From Hoeflea sp. YIM 152468 (lineage in GTDB: Bacteria; Pseudomonadota; Alphaproteobacteria; Rhizobiales; Rhizobiaceae), in NCBI RefSeq assembly GCF_029210485.1, contig NZ_JARGET010000028.1:53362-117361 (forward strand): DNA of 64,000 bases, in the 5' to 3' direction. This document shows, one piece after another, positions 34,863 to 43,699 of the stretch. The first letter of the stretch is position 1, and the number at the start of each line of letters is the position of its first letter. The position numbers and the translations under genes were made by a program. The notes beneath the pieces are model-generated. The model saw only the letters and a list, made by a program, of their open reading frames with translations, had not been told where the DNA came from and did not search any database.

Positions 34863-35590
34863 CCGGTGTTCGCGGACTGACCAAGCGTTTCGGCACCAAC
34901 ACCGTGCTCGACAACATCGACCTCGATATCAAGGACGGGGAACGGGTTGTGCTCATCGGCCCGTCGGGCACTGGCAAGTCGACGCTTCTGCGCTCGATCA
35001 ATTTTCTCGATCATCCGGATGCAGGCATCATCACGGTTGGGGATCTGAGCGTTAATGTGGCGAAAGCCAGCAGGGCCGACATTCTGGCGCTGCGCCGCCG
35101 CACCGCCTTCGTGTTCCAGAATTATGCGCTGTTTGCCAACAAGACCGCGCGCGAAAACATCACCGAAGCGCTCATCACCGTCCAGAAGCAATCGCGGGCA
35201 GAGGCAGAAGCCAGAGCCGACGCGGTGCTGCAGGAGACCGGACTGTCCGACAAGGCCGACGCCTATCCGGCAGCGCTTTCAGGCGGACAGCAGCAGCGTG
35301 TCGGAATCGGCCGCGCCATGGCGCTGGGCGCCGATCTGATGTTGTTTGACGAACCGACCTCGGCGCTCGACCCGGAATGGGTCGGCGAGGTGCTGGATTT
35401 GATGCGGCGGGTGGCCGAGCAGCGCCAGACCATGCTGATCGTCACCCACGAGATGCAGTTCGCCCGCGAAATCGCCGACCGGATCGTGTTCATGGAAGGC
35501 GGCCGGATTGTCGAGCAGGGGCCGCCGAGCCAGATTTTCGATGCGCCGCACGATCCGCGCACCGGCGATTTTCTGCGCCGGGTCGGATAG
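34859..35590 (+). CDS. Polar amino-acid ABC transporter ATP-binding protein
   Basis: This 243-residue ABC ATPase has Walker A IGPSGTGKSTLL, Q-loop FVFQNYALFANKTARENI, signature LSGGQQQRVGIGRAM, Walker B LMLFDEPTSALDP and switch His in IVTHEMQFAREI. Its last codons and stop (from 35574) are part of a 70-bp sequence that is tandemly repeated immediately downstream. Confidence 0.94.
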   Translation: MTGVRGLTKRFGTNTVLDNIDLDIKDGERVVLIGPSGTGKSTLLRSINFLDHPDAGIITVGDLSVNVAKASRADILALRRRTAFVFQNYALFANKTARENITEALITVQKQSRAEAEARADAVLQETGLSDKADAYPAALSGGQQQRVGIGRAMALGADLMLFDEPTSALDPEWVGEVLDLMRRVAEQRQTMLIVTHEMQFAREIADRIVFMEGGRIVEQGPPSQIFDAPHDPRTGDFLRRVG

Positions 35591-35722
35591 GGCTGTGGAC
35601 CCGGGTGACCAAGGCCCCCGCCAGGTACAGGATCGATTTGACTTGCGCCGGGTCGGATAGGGCTGTGGACCCGGGTGATCAAGGCCCCCGCCAGGTACAG
35701 GATCGATTTGACTTGCGCCGGG
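35574..35722. repeat. 70-bp tandem direct duplication spanning an ATPase gene end
   Basis: The segment 35574-35643 is repeated at 35644-35713 with a single difference (C at 35619, T at 35689), and nine bases of a third copy follow. The unit contains the last codons and stop of the ATPase gene. Because the copies are nearly identical, the duplication is recent, or the assembly could be at fault. Confidence 0.95.
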
Positions 35723-35742
35723 CAAAACACTACCACCAGACT

Positions 35743-35864
35743 ATTCTCAGGGCGGGGTGTAATTCCCCACCGGCGGTAACAGCCCGCGAGCGCCGCCTTC
35801 GGGTGGGTCAGCAGACACTGGTGGAATTCCAGGGCCGACGGTTAAAGTCCGGATGGTAGAGAAT
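35743..35864 (+). promoter_or_regulatory. FMN riboswitch (RFN element)
   Basis: The conserved RFN core is directly readable: ATTCTCAGGGCGGGGTG, then ATTCCCCACCGGCGGTAA, AGCCCGCGAGCG, TCAGCAGA, ATTCCAGGGCCGACGG and AGTCCGGATGGTAGAGAA. Helix P1 is ATTCTC (35743-35748) with GAGAAT (35859-35864). It lies 82 bases before the start of the lumazine synthase gene, so FMN should repress that gene. The 70-bp duplication ends 20 bases before it. Confidence 0.97.
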
Positions 35865-35946
35865 GGGTGTGAGGATTCAGATCAGCAGATCTGTTCCGAA
35901 CGCTTGTGCGCTCTGGGATCTTGTCATGAGTGAAAGGATCCGAGCG

Positions 35947-36384
35947 ATGACAAAATCCCTTAAAATTGCCTTCATCAAAGCCCGCTGGCACGCCGATATC
36001 GTCGATCAGGCGCATGCAGGCTTCCTGGCGCGTGTTGATGAACTTGGGCTTGGTGCCCGGGTCATCGCCTTTGACGTGCCGGGTGCCTTCGAAATGCCGT
36101 TGCTGGCGCAAAAACTCGCCAAGACCGGTGAGTATGACGCCGTCGTCGCGGCGGCTCTGGTGGTTGACGGCGGCATCTACCGGCATGATTTTGTTGCCCA
36201 GGCCGTGGTCACAGGGCTGATGGATGTGCAACTCAAGACCGAGGTGCCGGTGTTCTCGGTGTCGCTGACGCCGCATCACTTCCAGCCCAAGGGTGAGCAC
36301 GAGGCGTTCTACACCACGCACTTCGTCCAGAAGGGCCGGGAAGCGGCCGACGCGGTGGCACAGATCGCCAGCCTTGGCGTGTAA
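35947..36384 (+). CDS. ribH: 6,7-Dimethyl-8-ribityllumazine synthase, type II (RibH2)
   Basis: This 145-residue lumazine synthase condenses 5-amino-6-ribitylaminouracil with dihydroxybutanone phosphate in riboflavin synthesis. It has the FIKARWHADIVDQA start, DVPGAFEMPLLAQKLA, and GGIYRHDFVAQAV, the last in place of the usual GATxHF loop, typical of the RibH2 type of Brucella and other Rhizobiales. The ATG at 35947 is chosen because AAAGGA is 8 bases upstream; ATGs at 35863 and 35926 are less likely, and 35863 overlaps the riboswitch end. The FMN riboswitch indicates feedback control. Confidence 0.95.
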   Translation: MTKSLKIAFIKARWHADIVDQAHAGFLARVDELGLGARVIAFDVPGAFEMPLLAQKLAKTGEYDAVVAAALVVDGGIYRHDFVAQAVVTGLMDVQLKTEVPVFSVSLTPHHFQPKGEHEAFYTTHFVQKGREAADAVAQIASLGV

Positions 36385-36477
36385 GGCGCGCGCACCGGTC
36401 AAGCCATCACGATTGGGCGGCCGGCTCGAGCCGTCACAGCGCTAATCATGAATGGGCATGGATGGGCATCGATGGCG

Positions 36478-36744
36478 TCATGAGTTGCGCATGGCGGTGA
36501 TCAGGTCGGCTTTCGACATCGACGACCGGCCTTCTATGCCGAGCTCTTGTGCGCGCTCATAGAGGTCGCTCTTGGTCCACTCCTCATAGGGTGGAGCCTT
36601 GCCGCCCTTGGCCGACGGGTGCTGGCTGTCATTGGCTTGGGCATTGGCGATACGGGCAGCCTTCTGCTTGGATGCGCCGTCGTCGCGCAGGGCTTCATAG
36701 GTGTCGTCGTCCTTGATGGATGGTCCGTGATCCTTGCTGGCCAT
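36478..36744 (-). CDS. Small Rho-N/SAP-like domain protein
   Basis: This 88-residue hydrophilic protein has an N-terminal segment DDDTYEALRDDGASKQKAARIANA (DUF7218-like) and a C-terminal Rho-terminator N-domain/SAP-like segment (WTKSDLYERAQELGIEGRSSMSKADLITAMRNS). Such proteins are widespread in Rhizobiales and presumed nucleic-acid binding, without assigned role. It is followed on the same strand by another small gene. Confidence 0.85.
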   Translation of the reverse strand: MASKDHGPSIKDDDTYEALRDDGASKQKAARIANAQANDSQHPSAKGGKAPPYEEWTKSDLYERAQELGIEGRSSMSKADLITAMRNS

Positions 36745-36801
36745 GTCAGTGTCTCTCTGGTTGGGGGAAGGGCTCCGGCTTGAGGTCTGGTCGTGGCTGT
36801 C

Positions 36802-37071
36802 TCAGAGCCTGTGCGACAATTGTTCGATGGCGGCGTCAATGTCGTTGATCAGCGGCGCCATTTCGTTGCCGAAATCGGCATGCGAGCGGGCTTCCAGTTC
36901 ACCGCGCATTGCTTTGAGCGTCTCGAGCCGCTGGTCGACGGATTCGGGCGACAGCAGCACGGCGTTGATGTCATCTGCCGTGATGGTCTGTGCGATCCCG
37001 TCCAGATCGGCGTCACCGCCAACCTGTGCGTCGACCGGATCAATGTTGGAACCGCGTTTCATGACTGGCAT
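36802..37071 (-). CDS. Small hypothetical protein
   Basis: This 89-residue acidic protein (MPVMKRGSNIDPVDAQVGGD...) is predicted to be mostly helical, with no signal or membrane segment. GGAGAG before the ATG at 37071 is a convincing ribosome-binding site. I do not recognise its family. It is transcribed in the same direction as the Rho-N-like gene 57 bases downstream. Confidence 0.7.
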   Translation of the reverse strand: MPVMKRGSNIDPVDAQVGGDADLDGIAQTITADDINAVLLSPESVDQRLETLKAMRGELEARSHADFGNEMAPLINDIDAAIEQLSHRL

Positions 37072-37294
37072 TGGTCTCTCCTTGGTTTGTGATTTCAAAC
37101 GCGCAGTGATGCCGATTGGTTCCGCGCATAAAACGCTCTGAAGCGCGTTCCACGGTGGTTTCGTCCCGGCCATATCTGGGGTATATGCGGGGCAGCCCGT
37201 CGCCGTCGCAGGGCTCAAGGCAGGCGATGAACAGATTTCAGCCAGATGGTTCGGGTCAGAGATCCGACGTGACAATGGACATGTGCAGCAACGA

Positions 37295-38290
37295 ATGAAC
37301 AGCTATCCGTTACACAAGCTGGCCGTGGCGCCGATGATGGACTGGACCGACCGGCATTGCCGGTTCCTGCATCGGCAGTTGACGCGCCGGGCGCTGCTGT
37401 ACACCGAGATGGTGGTGGCCGAGGCGATCATCCATGGTGAGCGGCAGCGGCTGCTTGGCTATGACGACAGCGAGCATCCGGTGGCGTTGCAACTGGGCGG
37501 CTCTGATCCGCACAAGCTCGCGGAAGCGGTGCGGATTGCCGGCGACTACGGCTATGACGAAATCAATCTCAATGTCGGATGCCCGTCCGACCGGGTCCAG
37601 TCCGGCGCTTTCGGCGCCTGCCTGATGCGCGAACCCGAACTGGTGGCGCGCTGCGTGGCGGCGATGAAAGCGGTGAGCGAGGTCGCTGTTACGGTCAAAT
37701 GCCGCATCGGCGTGGACGATCAGGATACCGAACCGGCGCTGGCAACGTTTGCCAAGGCGGTTGTCGATGCGGGCGTGGATGCGCTCTGGGTGCATGCCCG
37801 CAAGGCCTGGCTGGAAGGGTTGTCGCCCAAGGAAAACCGCGACATCCCGCCTCTCGACTATGACAGAGTCTATCGCCTCAAACGGGAATATCCGAATCTA
37901 TTCATCGGGATAAACGGCGGTGTTGCCGATCTGAATCAGGCGCTTGAGCATTTGAATCATGTTGACGGCGTGATGCTCGGGCGCGCCGCCTATCACAATA
38001 CATCCGTGCTGGCCGGGGTTGATCGGCAGATCTATGGACTGGACGCGGCCGAGATCGATTGGGACCGCGTCTGTGCGGCAATGATGGCGCATGCGGACGC
38101 GCATCTGGCCTCCGGCGGGCGGCTCATTCATGTCACGCGTCACATGGTCGGGCTGTTTCAGGGCGTCCGCGGGGCGCGCCGCTTCCGGCAGATCCTGTCA
38201 ACGGAAGCGGTCCGTCCGGGCGCCGGGCCGGAGGTCATCGCCGCGGCCTTTGCGGAGATTGACCCGGCTGATCTGATGGCCGCAGCCTGA
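37295..38290 (+). CDS. dusA: tRNA-dihydrouridine(20/20a) synthase DusA
   Basis: This 331-residue FMN enzyme reduces uridine in the tRNA D-loop. Diagnostic parts are LAVAPMMDWTDRHCRFLHRQL near the N-terminus, NVGCPSDRVQSGAFGACLM with the catalytic Cys, KCRIGVDDQD and HARKAWLEGLSPKENR, all of the DusA branch. The start is uncertain: ATG 37295 or GTG 37283, neither with a strong ribosome-binding site. Confidence 0.95.
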   Translation: MNSYPLHKLAVAPMMDWTDRHCRFLHRQLTRRALLYTEMVVAEAIIHGERQRLLGYDDSEHPVALQLGGSDPHKLAEAVRIAGDYGYDEINLNVGCPSDRVQSGAFGACLMREPELVARCVAAMKAVSEVAVTVKCRIGVDDQDTEPALATFAKAVVDAGVDALWVHARKAWLEGLSPKENRDIPPLDYDRVYRLKREYPNLFIGINGGVADLNQALEHLNHVDGVMLGRAAYHNTSVLAGVDRQIYGLDAAEIDWDRVCAAMMAHADAHLASGGRLIHVTRHMVGLFQGVRGARRFRQILSTEAVRPGAGPEVIAAAFAEIDPADLMAAA

Positions 38291-38330
38291 CCAGAGCCTC
38301 GGGCTGCAGGCTCAAGTTACGGGATCTGCC

Positions 38331-39131
38331 ATGAATGCACTTCGCACCTATCCGATCATCGGCGCGGCAATCGCCCAGATTGCAGCCGCGACGGTTGTCA
38401 TCGCGGCCTTGCTGGCGCTTGCCGGCATCCTTGATGGCCGTGCCTTGTTCTGGCTGGGGCTCATTGTGCAAAGCGTGGTCGCTGCAATGGTGACGAGATT
38501 GCTCGGACTGCCGGTGTGGTGGGTCTGGATCGGGCTGCTGTTTCCTGTCGCCGTGTGGCTGGCGCTCAACGCCGGGGATCTGCCCGCCTGGCCGTTCGGC
38601 GTCGGCTTCGTGATTCTGTATCTGGTGTTTGCCAACACAGCGCGGGAACGGGTGCCGCTGTATCTGACCAACCGGCCAACGACGCAGGCCTTGGTGTCGC
38701 TGATGCAGCAACGCCATGCCGAACGCTTCACCGATCTGGGGTCAGGGCTTGGTGGCGTGGTGCGGTCGCTTGCCGGCGGCGGCGGGCGGGCGAGGGGCGT
38801 GGAATCCGCGCCGATGGTGTGGTTGCTGTCTGCCATCCTGTCGAAGATTCAAAGGCGGGGCCAGATCCTGCGGCAGGACATCTGGGTGACCGATCTCTCG
38901 CGCGAAGACATTGTCTATGCCTTTCTCTCGCCCGAGCCGATGCCGGCGCTTTATGCCAAGGCCACGCGTGAGATGAAGCCTGGCAGCCTGCTGGTTTGCA
39001 ACAGCTTTGCGGTGCCCGGGATCGTGCCTGACGAGACCTGGGAGCTGTCCGACCGGCGCAAGACCCGGCTTTACCTCTACGAAATGAAGAGCCGCGCGCC
39101 CGCTGACGGCGGCGCTGAACCCTCGGGCTGA
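38331..39131 (+). CDS. Membrane-anchored class I SAM-dependent methyltransferase-like protein
   Basis: This 266-residue protein starts with three or four hydrophobic helices (residues ~8-100). A Rossmann methyltransferase domain follows, with the motif I FTDLGSGLGGVVRSLA near residue 139 and LLVCNSFAVPGIVPDETWEL near the end. The arrangement is conserved in proteobacterial proteins of unknown substrate. It starts 40 bases after dusA. Confidence 0.85.
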   Translation: MNALRTYPIIGAAIAQIAAATVVIAALLALAGILDGRALFWLGLIVQSVVAAMVTRLLGLPVWWVWIGLLFPVAVWLALNAGDLPAWPFGVGFVILYLVFANTARERVPLYLTNRPTTQALVSLMQQRHAERFTDLGSGLGGVVRSLAGGGGRARGVESAPMVWLLSAILSKIQRRGQILRQDIWVTDLSREDIVYAFLSPEPMPALYAKATREMKPGSLLVCNSFAVPGIVPDETWELSDRRKTRLYLYEMKSRAPADGGAEPSG

Positions 39132-39332
39132 CACCTGTCGGCCTATGGGTGTTGCGACGACCTTCGGCGTCAAACTCTCTTTGACATCAAATGCTTGCGC
39201 CAGAACGTTGCCAATCAGATTCAGGGTGCGCGGCGCTGTATCTTTTTGAACCTATGCATGTGGCTGAACGTGCAGACGAAGTTTATTGAGTGCGACATGG
39301 ATTGGCGGTGTCGCTGGCCCCGGCGAGCAGGC

Positions 39333-39710
39333 TCACTCGGCCGGAAGCGGTGTCGGCTTGTTGCTTGCGTCGAGTGCGACCATGACAAACAGCGCGTTGG
39401 TGACCTTGTCCATCTGCGGTGTCAGGTAGCGTTGCGCCCAGGCTTCGACCAGCAGCGTCATCGAGGTTCGGCCGACCTTGACGATGTCGGTGTAGATGCA
39501 CAAGGTGTCGCCGATTTTCACCGGCATGGCGAAGGCCATCTCGTTGACCGCGGCGGTCACAACCCGGCCTCTGGCCCGCTCCGCGGCACGGATGCCGCAG
39601 GCCAGATCCATCTGCGCCATCACCCAGCCGCCGAAAATGTCACCTGCGGCGTTGGCGTCGGCCGGCATGGCCAGCGTGCGCAATGTCAGTTCACCGGCGG
39701 GTGTGGTCAT
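39333..39710 (-). CDS. Acyl-CoA thioesterase, hotdog fold (YciA-like)
   Basis: This 125-residue hotdog-fold thioesterase has the YciA/BACH-type motif GDIFGGWVMAQMDLACGIRAAE and the strand region VNEMAFAMPVKIGDTLCIYTDI. It hydrolyses acyl-CoA esters in the cytoplasm. It is an isolated gene; the flanking gaps of about 200 and 258 bases show nothing further. Confidence 0.9.
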   Translation of the reverse strand: MTTPAGELTLRTLAMPADANAAGDIFGGWVMAQMDLACGIRAAERARGRVVTAAVNEMAFAMPVKIGDTLCIYTDIVKVGRTSMTLLVEAWAQRYLTPQMDKVTNALFVMVALDASNKPTPLPAE

Positions 39711-39968
39711 GATCAGATCCTTGTTCGATGCCTTGCACTCAGGTGTAGCCGGGCAGGGCCGCGAATTGAAGCCTCAGCCGGCGAGAACCTGGGGAAGGCT
39801 GGCTGGTAGTGGCTCAAGCCGATGGCCGGGTCGTGGGCCTGTCCCAGAAGACCGTCTCTCGGGCGCTTTGCGCCACAATATTGCCCCAGGCATTAACGCC
39901 CATCCTCAGGCTTCCTTCACATTTCTATGAATAAATAGGGCCAGTATTGCGTCGAACTGGAGCGATCC

Positions 39969-41033
39969 ATGTTGTATTGTGTAGCCGGATTGCATCTCTC
40001 CGGACGACGGCCCCTGGGGCTGGCCCTGGCGGTCGTGCTTGTGGCGGGCGGATGTTCAGGCGATATGGCGCCTCCCGGAGACCTGCTTGGAATGGAGCAG
40101 GCGCCGCCGATCATCCGCAGTGAACCCGTCGCGCCGATGATGTCGGCAGCCCCGGTCGCAAGCAGCATGTTCAGTGGACCGGACATGGCGCAGGACACGG
40201 CGCTGATCCCCACCGGTCCGGATGCGCCGATGCAGAATGTGCTGGCCTATCCGGTGTCGGCTGGGGTCGACATGAACCAGATGACGTCGGCCTTGCCCGA
40301 AGGCCGTGTCGACCAGCCGGTGGTGATGGGAATAGGCACCGACACGCCGCGACTGGCCGCCACCCCGGACGACAACGCGCAAGTCTCTCAAGCTCCGGTT
40401 TCGAAGTCTCCGGTCCGGCTGGCAGGCTTGATGCCGCGGATCAGCAATCCGCTCAGCACGCCGCAATGGGCAGGCGGGATGCCGGCGGCCGAGAAAGCCT
40501 GCCGCAGCCGTCTCAAACGGCTTGGCGTCAGCTACCGGGATCTTCCGGCAATCAACAGCGGCAAGGGCTGCCATATCCCTTATCCGATCGAGGTGACGCA
40601 GTTGTCCGGCGGGATCAAGATCCTGCCGGCAGCAAAGCTCAATTGCCAGATTACCGATGCCTTCGCGCAATGGGTGAAGAACGAACTGGCGCCAGCCGCC
40701 CGGCTCCGCTACCTGTCCGGCGTGAGCTCGATCCGGCAATTGTCGTCGTACTCCTGCCGGACGATGAACTCGAAACGCGGCGCGCCGATGTCGGAACATG
40801 CGAGCGGCAATGCCATTGATGTGGGAAAAATCACGCTCAACAGCGGACAATCGATTTCGGTGCGAAAGCCGGGTTTCTTCTCATTCCGTGAGAAAAGCCT
40901 GCTCAAGACGGTTCGAAGCGACAGCTGCAAGTATTTCACCACGGTGCTGGGTCCGGGCAGCGATGTCCACCACAAGGATCATTTCCACTTTGATCTGAGA
41001 ACCCGCAAGCGCGGCTACCGCCACTGCGACTGA
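39969..41033 (+). CDS. Extensin-family (DUF-type, M15-like metal site) exported protein
   Basis: This 354-residue protein has a hydrophobic N-terminus ending VLVAGGCSGD, a possible lipobox. A Pro/Met-rich low-complexity stretch (~40-160) leads to a C-terminal extensin-like domain (~175-354). That domain contains SEHASGNAIDV and VHHKDHFHFDLR, which match the His/Asp and His zinc-ligand pattern of M15-type peptidoglycan peptidases, and several cysteines that could form disulfides. I infer a periplasmic cell-wall enzyme. Confidence 0.85.
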   Translation: MLYCVAGLHLSGRRPLGLALAVVLVAGGCSGDMAPPGDLLGMEQAPPIIRSEPVAPMMSAAPVASSMFSGPDMAQDTALIPTGPDAPMQNVLAYPVSAGVDMNQMTSALPEGRVDQPVVMGIGTDTPRLAATPDDNAQVSQAPVSKSPVRLAGLMPRISNPLSTPQWAGGMPAAEKACRSRLKRLGVSYRDLPAINSGKGCHIPYPIEVTQLSGGIKILPAAKLNCQITDAFAQWVKNELAPAARLRYLSGVSSIRQLSSYSCRTMNSKRGAPMSEHASGNAIDVGKITLNSGQSISVRKPGFFSFREKSLLKTVRSDSCKYFTTVLGPGSDVHHKDHFHFDLRTRKRGYRHCD

Positions 41034-41157
41034 GGTGGCGATCGTGAGTTCAGGCCGGTTGCGGGGTGTTTTTGCAGCCGGTGTCCCCACGGTCTAAGAC
41101 CTTGAATGCCAGCATCTCCGGTGCCGCTCACTTGAAGCCAGGTGCGCGCGAGAAGCC

Positions 41158-43461
41158 TTAGCTGTTGCGCAGTTGCGACAACGCCGCCACGGTCTCGAAG
41201 CTTATCGAATTGTTGCCGCTGAAAAGCGACGTCAGAGGGTCGGGGGTGCCGTTCTCGATATCGTAGAGGGCGAGAAACCGGCGGACCATGATGTCGACCT
41301 TCTCCGGGTCCTGGAGATCATTGATATCGAGATACCGCTCGAGCAGCTTCTTCTGTACATCGATATCGGCGCCAGCGGTTTCAGCAGGAATTGACAGAGA
41401 GGTTCGAACGAAATCGGCAAGGGCGGTATCGGCCAGAATTTCATAGACGCTTCGCAGGGTAGGCGCCATGCGCTGGAAATAGAGGGCAAGACGGGCGCCG
41501 ACATTGTCCTCGCCAGCCTCCTGTTCAAGCATTTGCGTAAGAAAGAGGTTGCTGGTTTCGATGATCCCACGCTGGGTCTGGACACCTGTCTCGACGCTTG
41601 AATCGATGAACCCCTCCTTGGTGAAGTTGAAGGAGCCGGTGATTTTCTGAAACCGGATATCGTTGAGCGTATTGGCATAACTGGTTGGATCGGCAAGGTC
41701 CGAGATCAGGATCTTGCGCAGAGTCTCCGAATTGACTTCTTTCGACTTGAAGCCTTCGGCGGTCAGCAGCAGGCTTGAAATGCGCTCGTCGGCGACGAGT
41801 TCGTCCACCGTTTCCAGGGTTTGCATTTTCGAGCGATAATAGGAAATCTCGGCTTCAGCCTTGTCCTTGGCTGATTGGCTGGAATCATTCCGTGTCATCT
41901 CGGCATAATAGGCTTTCGCGATCCGGGTGATCTCGTTTTCCGACTGGGCGAAACGAGGCGATCCAATGCTCCCGTCGGCGGCGAAATTGAAGGATTTGGC
42001 CAGTTTGACAAAGCGCTCATCCTTCAGGCTGTTGAGATAGCTTTTCGGATCGTAGGGGTCACTGGTCAGGATCTGCTTGAGCTTGAACAGCGAGACCTCA
42101 TCGGGTGAAATGTTGTGTGCCTTGAGTGCGTATTCGCGCACGAGGCCGGCAGCCGCTGTTCTGGACAGGAAATCATCCAGATTCGCAGTCAGACCGATAT
42201 AGCGTTTGTATTTCGTGGTGGCCTCGGCATCGGCTTCTTCATCGGCATCGTCATACCTGACGATGTAATTCGACAGCAGGTCATATTTTTGCGTTTCATC
42301 CTGCGCTGTTTTGCTCGGGGTGAGACTGCCGTCGGCTTCAAAATTGAAGGCGCTGGCCAAGGCCACAAATGCCTTTCCCTTGGCATGGATCGGACTGGCC
42401 GGATCGCTCGGGTCCTGTTTCAAGGCCCACTCGACATCCGCCTTGCTGGTGTTGAGAGAGATTCCGAAGGCCTGCAGCACCATCTTGCTGAGCCTGCCGT
42501 CGTTCAGCAGCTCGGTGATTGACGTGACGGAGGCAATTTTTTCCTCGTAATAGCTCTTGTTGAGCAGCGCCCCGGTTTGGGTCAGGCGCGGCTGCGTGAA
42601 CACATACCGTTCCGTCACCAGTTTTTGCTGGGCGTCGGATTGGACGCTGACGGCTGGATCAAGACTGCCATCGGCCTTGAAGTTGAAGGATGCGGCAAGC
42701 TCGAAATAGGTGTTGACCGTGTCGATCCGCTTGGAATACTGCGTTATCAGATAGTCGATTTTCTCTTTTTCCGCAGGCGTTTTTCCGGGCTCGATCCGCT
42801 GATCGTACAGGTCGAGCAAGATCGTGTCCCACTCGAGAAGCTTGGGGAAGAATTCGGTGTTGACGTAGCTGGCCGGATCGCTGATGTCGCTGGTGATTAC
42901 ATTCCTAATTGTCTGATAGTCGAATGTTTTGGGGTCGATGTTGAACGCCTTGAAGACATAGTCGCGGGTGCGGGTGTTTGCGAACAGATCATCGACATTG
43001 GTAAAGGTTTTCGTCAGCGCGACGAAATAATCGGTCTCCTGCTGGAGAAAAGTGTCATTGCTGGCGATGGTCTGATCGTAGGTCCCGATCAGGTTTTCAA
43101 TCTGGCTGCTGGTCTGGACCACTTTGGTGGCAACAGTCTTGCCAAAATCATAGGCTGCGGCGAGAGCCTTGTATCTGTTGTCTTCAAGACGGTTGGCAAA
43201 ACTGTTGGAGTCGGCCAGATCGCTTTCCAGTATCTTGCGGATGAACGCCTTCGCATAGGTCATTTCTTCCAGCCCGTAGGCCTTCATTGCATAGGTGTAG
43301 ATCCGGTCGTTGTTGAGGAATTCATCGATGGTTTTGATTGAACCGATGGTGTCGCGGTAATATTTGGCATCGCGCGCAATGATCGGGTCGGAGGCTTTCC
43401 GCTGCAACGACTGAGACATGTCGCGTGCGTAGAATGTAAAGGATTGATAACTCGAAATCAT
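41158..43461 (-). CDS. DUF1217 flagellum-associated repeat protein
   Basis: This 767-residue protein starts MISSYQSFTFYARDM at the ATG at 43461. It contains about five or six copies of the DUF1217 module. Each has a YAMKAYGLE/VLQAFGISL-like helix, an IRKILESDLADSNSFAN-like segment and AYDF/SFNFEADGS-like strands; clear copies start near residues 60, 150, 280, 400, 510 and 640. DUF1217 genes normally sit in flagellar clusters of Rhizobiales; none is next to this one. An extra N-terminal extension to 43542 is not supported. Confidence 0.88.
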   Translation of the reverse strand: MISSYQSFTFYARDMSQSLQRKASDPIIARDAKYYRDTIGSIKTIDEFLNNDRIYTYAMKAYGLEEMTYAKAFIRKILESDLADSNSFANRLEDNRYKALAAAYDFGKTVATKVVQTSSQIENLIGTYDQTIASNDTFLQQETDYFVALTKTFTNVDDLFANTRTRDYVFKAFNIDPKTFDYQTIRNVITSDISDPASYVNTEFFPKLLEWDTILLDLYDQRIEPGKTPAEKEKIDYLITQYSKRIDTVNTYFELAASFNFKADGSLDPAVSVQSDAQQKLVTERYVFTQPRLTQTGALLNKSYYEEKIASVTSITELLNDGRLSKMVLQAFGISLNTSKADVEWALKQDPSDPASPIHAKGKAFVALASAFNFEADGSLTPSKTAQDETQKYDLLSNYIVRYDDADEEADAEATTKYKRYIGLTANLDDFLSRTAAAGLVREYALKAHNISPDEVSLFKLKQILTSDPYDPKSYLNSLKDERFVKLAKSFNFAADGSIGSPRFAQSENEITRIAKAYYAEMTRNDSSQSAKDKAEAEISYYRSKMQTLETVDELVADERISSLLLTAEGFKSKEVNSETLRKILISDLADPTSYANTLNDIRFQKITGSFNFTKEGFIDSSVETGVQTQRGIIETSNLFLTQMLEQEAGEDNVGARLALYFQRMAPTLRSVYEILADTALADFVRTSLSIPAETAGADIDVQKKLLERYLDINDLQDPEKVDIMVRRFLALYDIENGTPDPLTSLFSGNNSISFETVAALSQLRNS

Positions 43462-43580
43462 GATGTGACCTGTGCTCAACAACCAGTCGACAAGCCGACC
43501 GGATCGCACCTTTTGCAGGTGAGTCCGGCGCAGCTTGCCCACGGTTGCTTGCCCGAGGCTTTCCTTACCCCGCCCGCGGG

Positions 43581-43608
43581 CGCGGGGCGCGGGGCGCGGG
43601 GCGCGGGG
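43581..43608. repeat. Heptanucleotide tandem repeat (CGCGGGG x4)
   Basis: Four perfect copies of CGCGGGG stand in the gap between the aspartic protease gene and the DUF1217 gene, about 120 bases upstream of the latter's start. Preceding bases CGCCCGCGGG extend the GC-rich tract. Short tandem repeats of this kind can change copy number. Confidence 0.9.
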
Positions 43609-43699
43609 CTTGTCGTTCAGGCAAGGTCGATGGCCTTGAGCTGTCGGTCCGGATCAATGGATGGTGGAGGGCAAGGAGGGCTGGCCGCAGGCCAGGGGC

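Noticed and set aside
41034..41157. Terminator-like CCGGTTGC/GCAGCCGG repeat after the extensin-family gene
   Set aside because: The stem has a G-U pair and the T run lies in the loop rather than after the stem.
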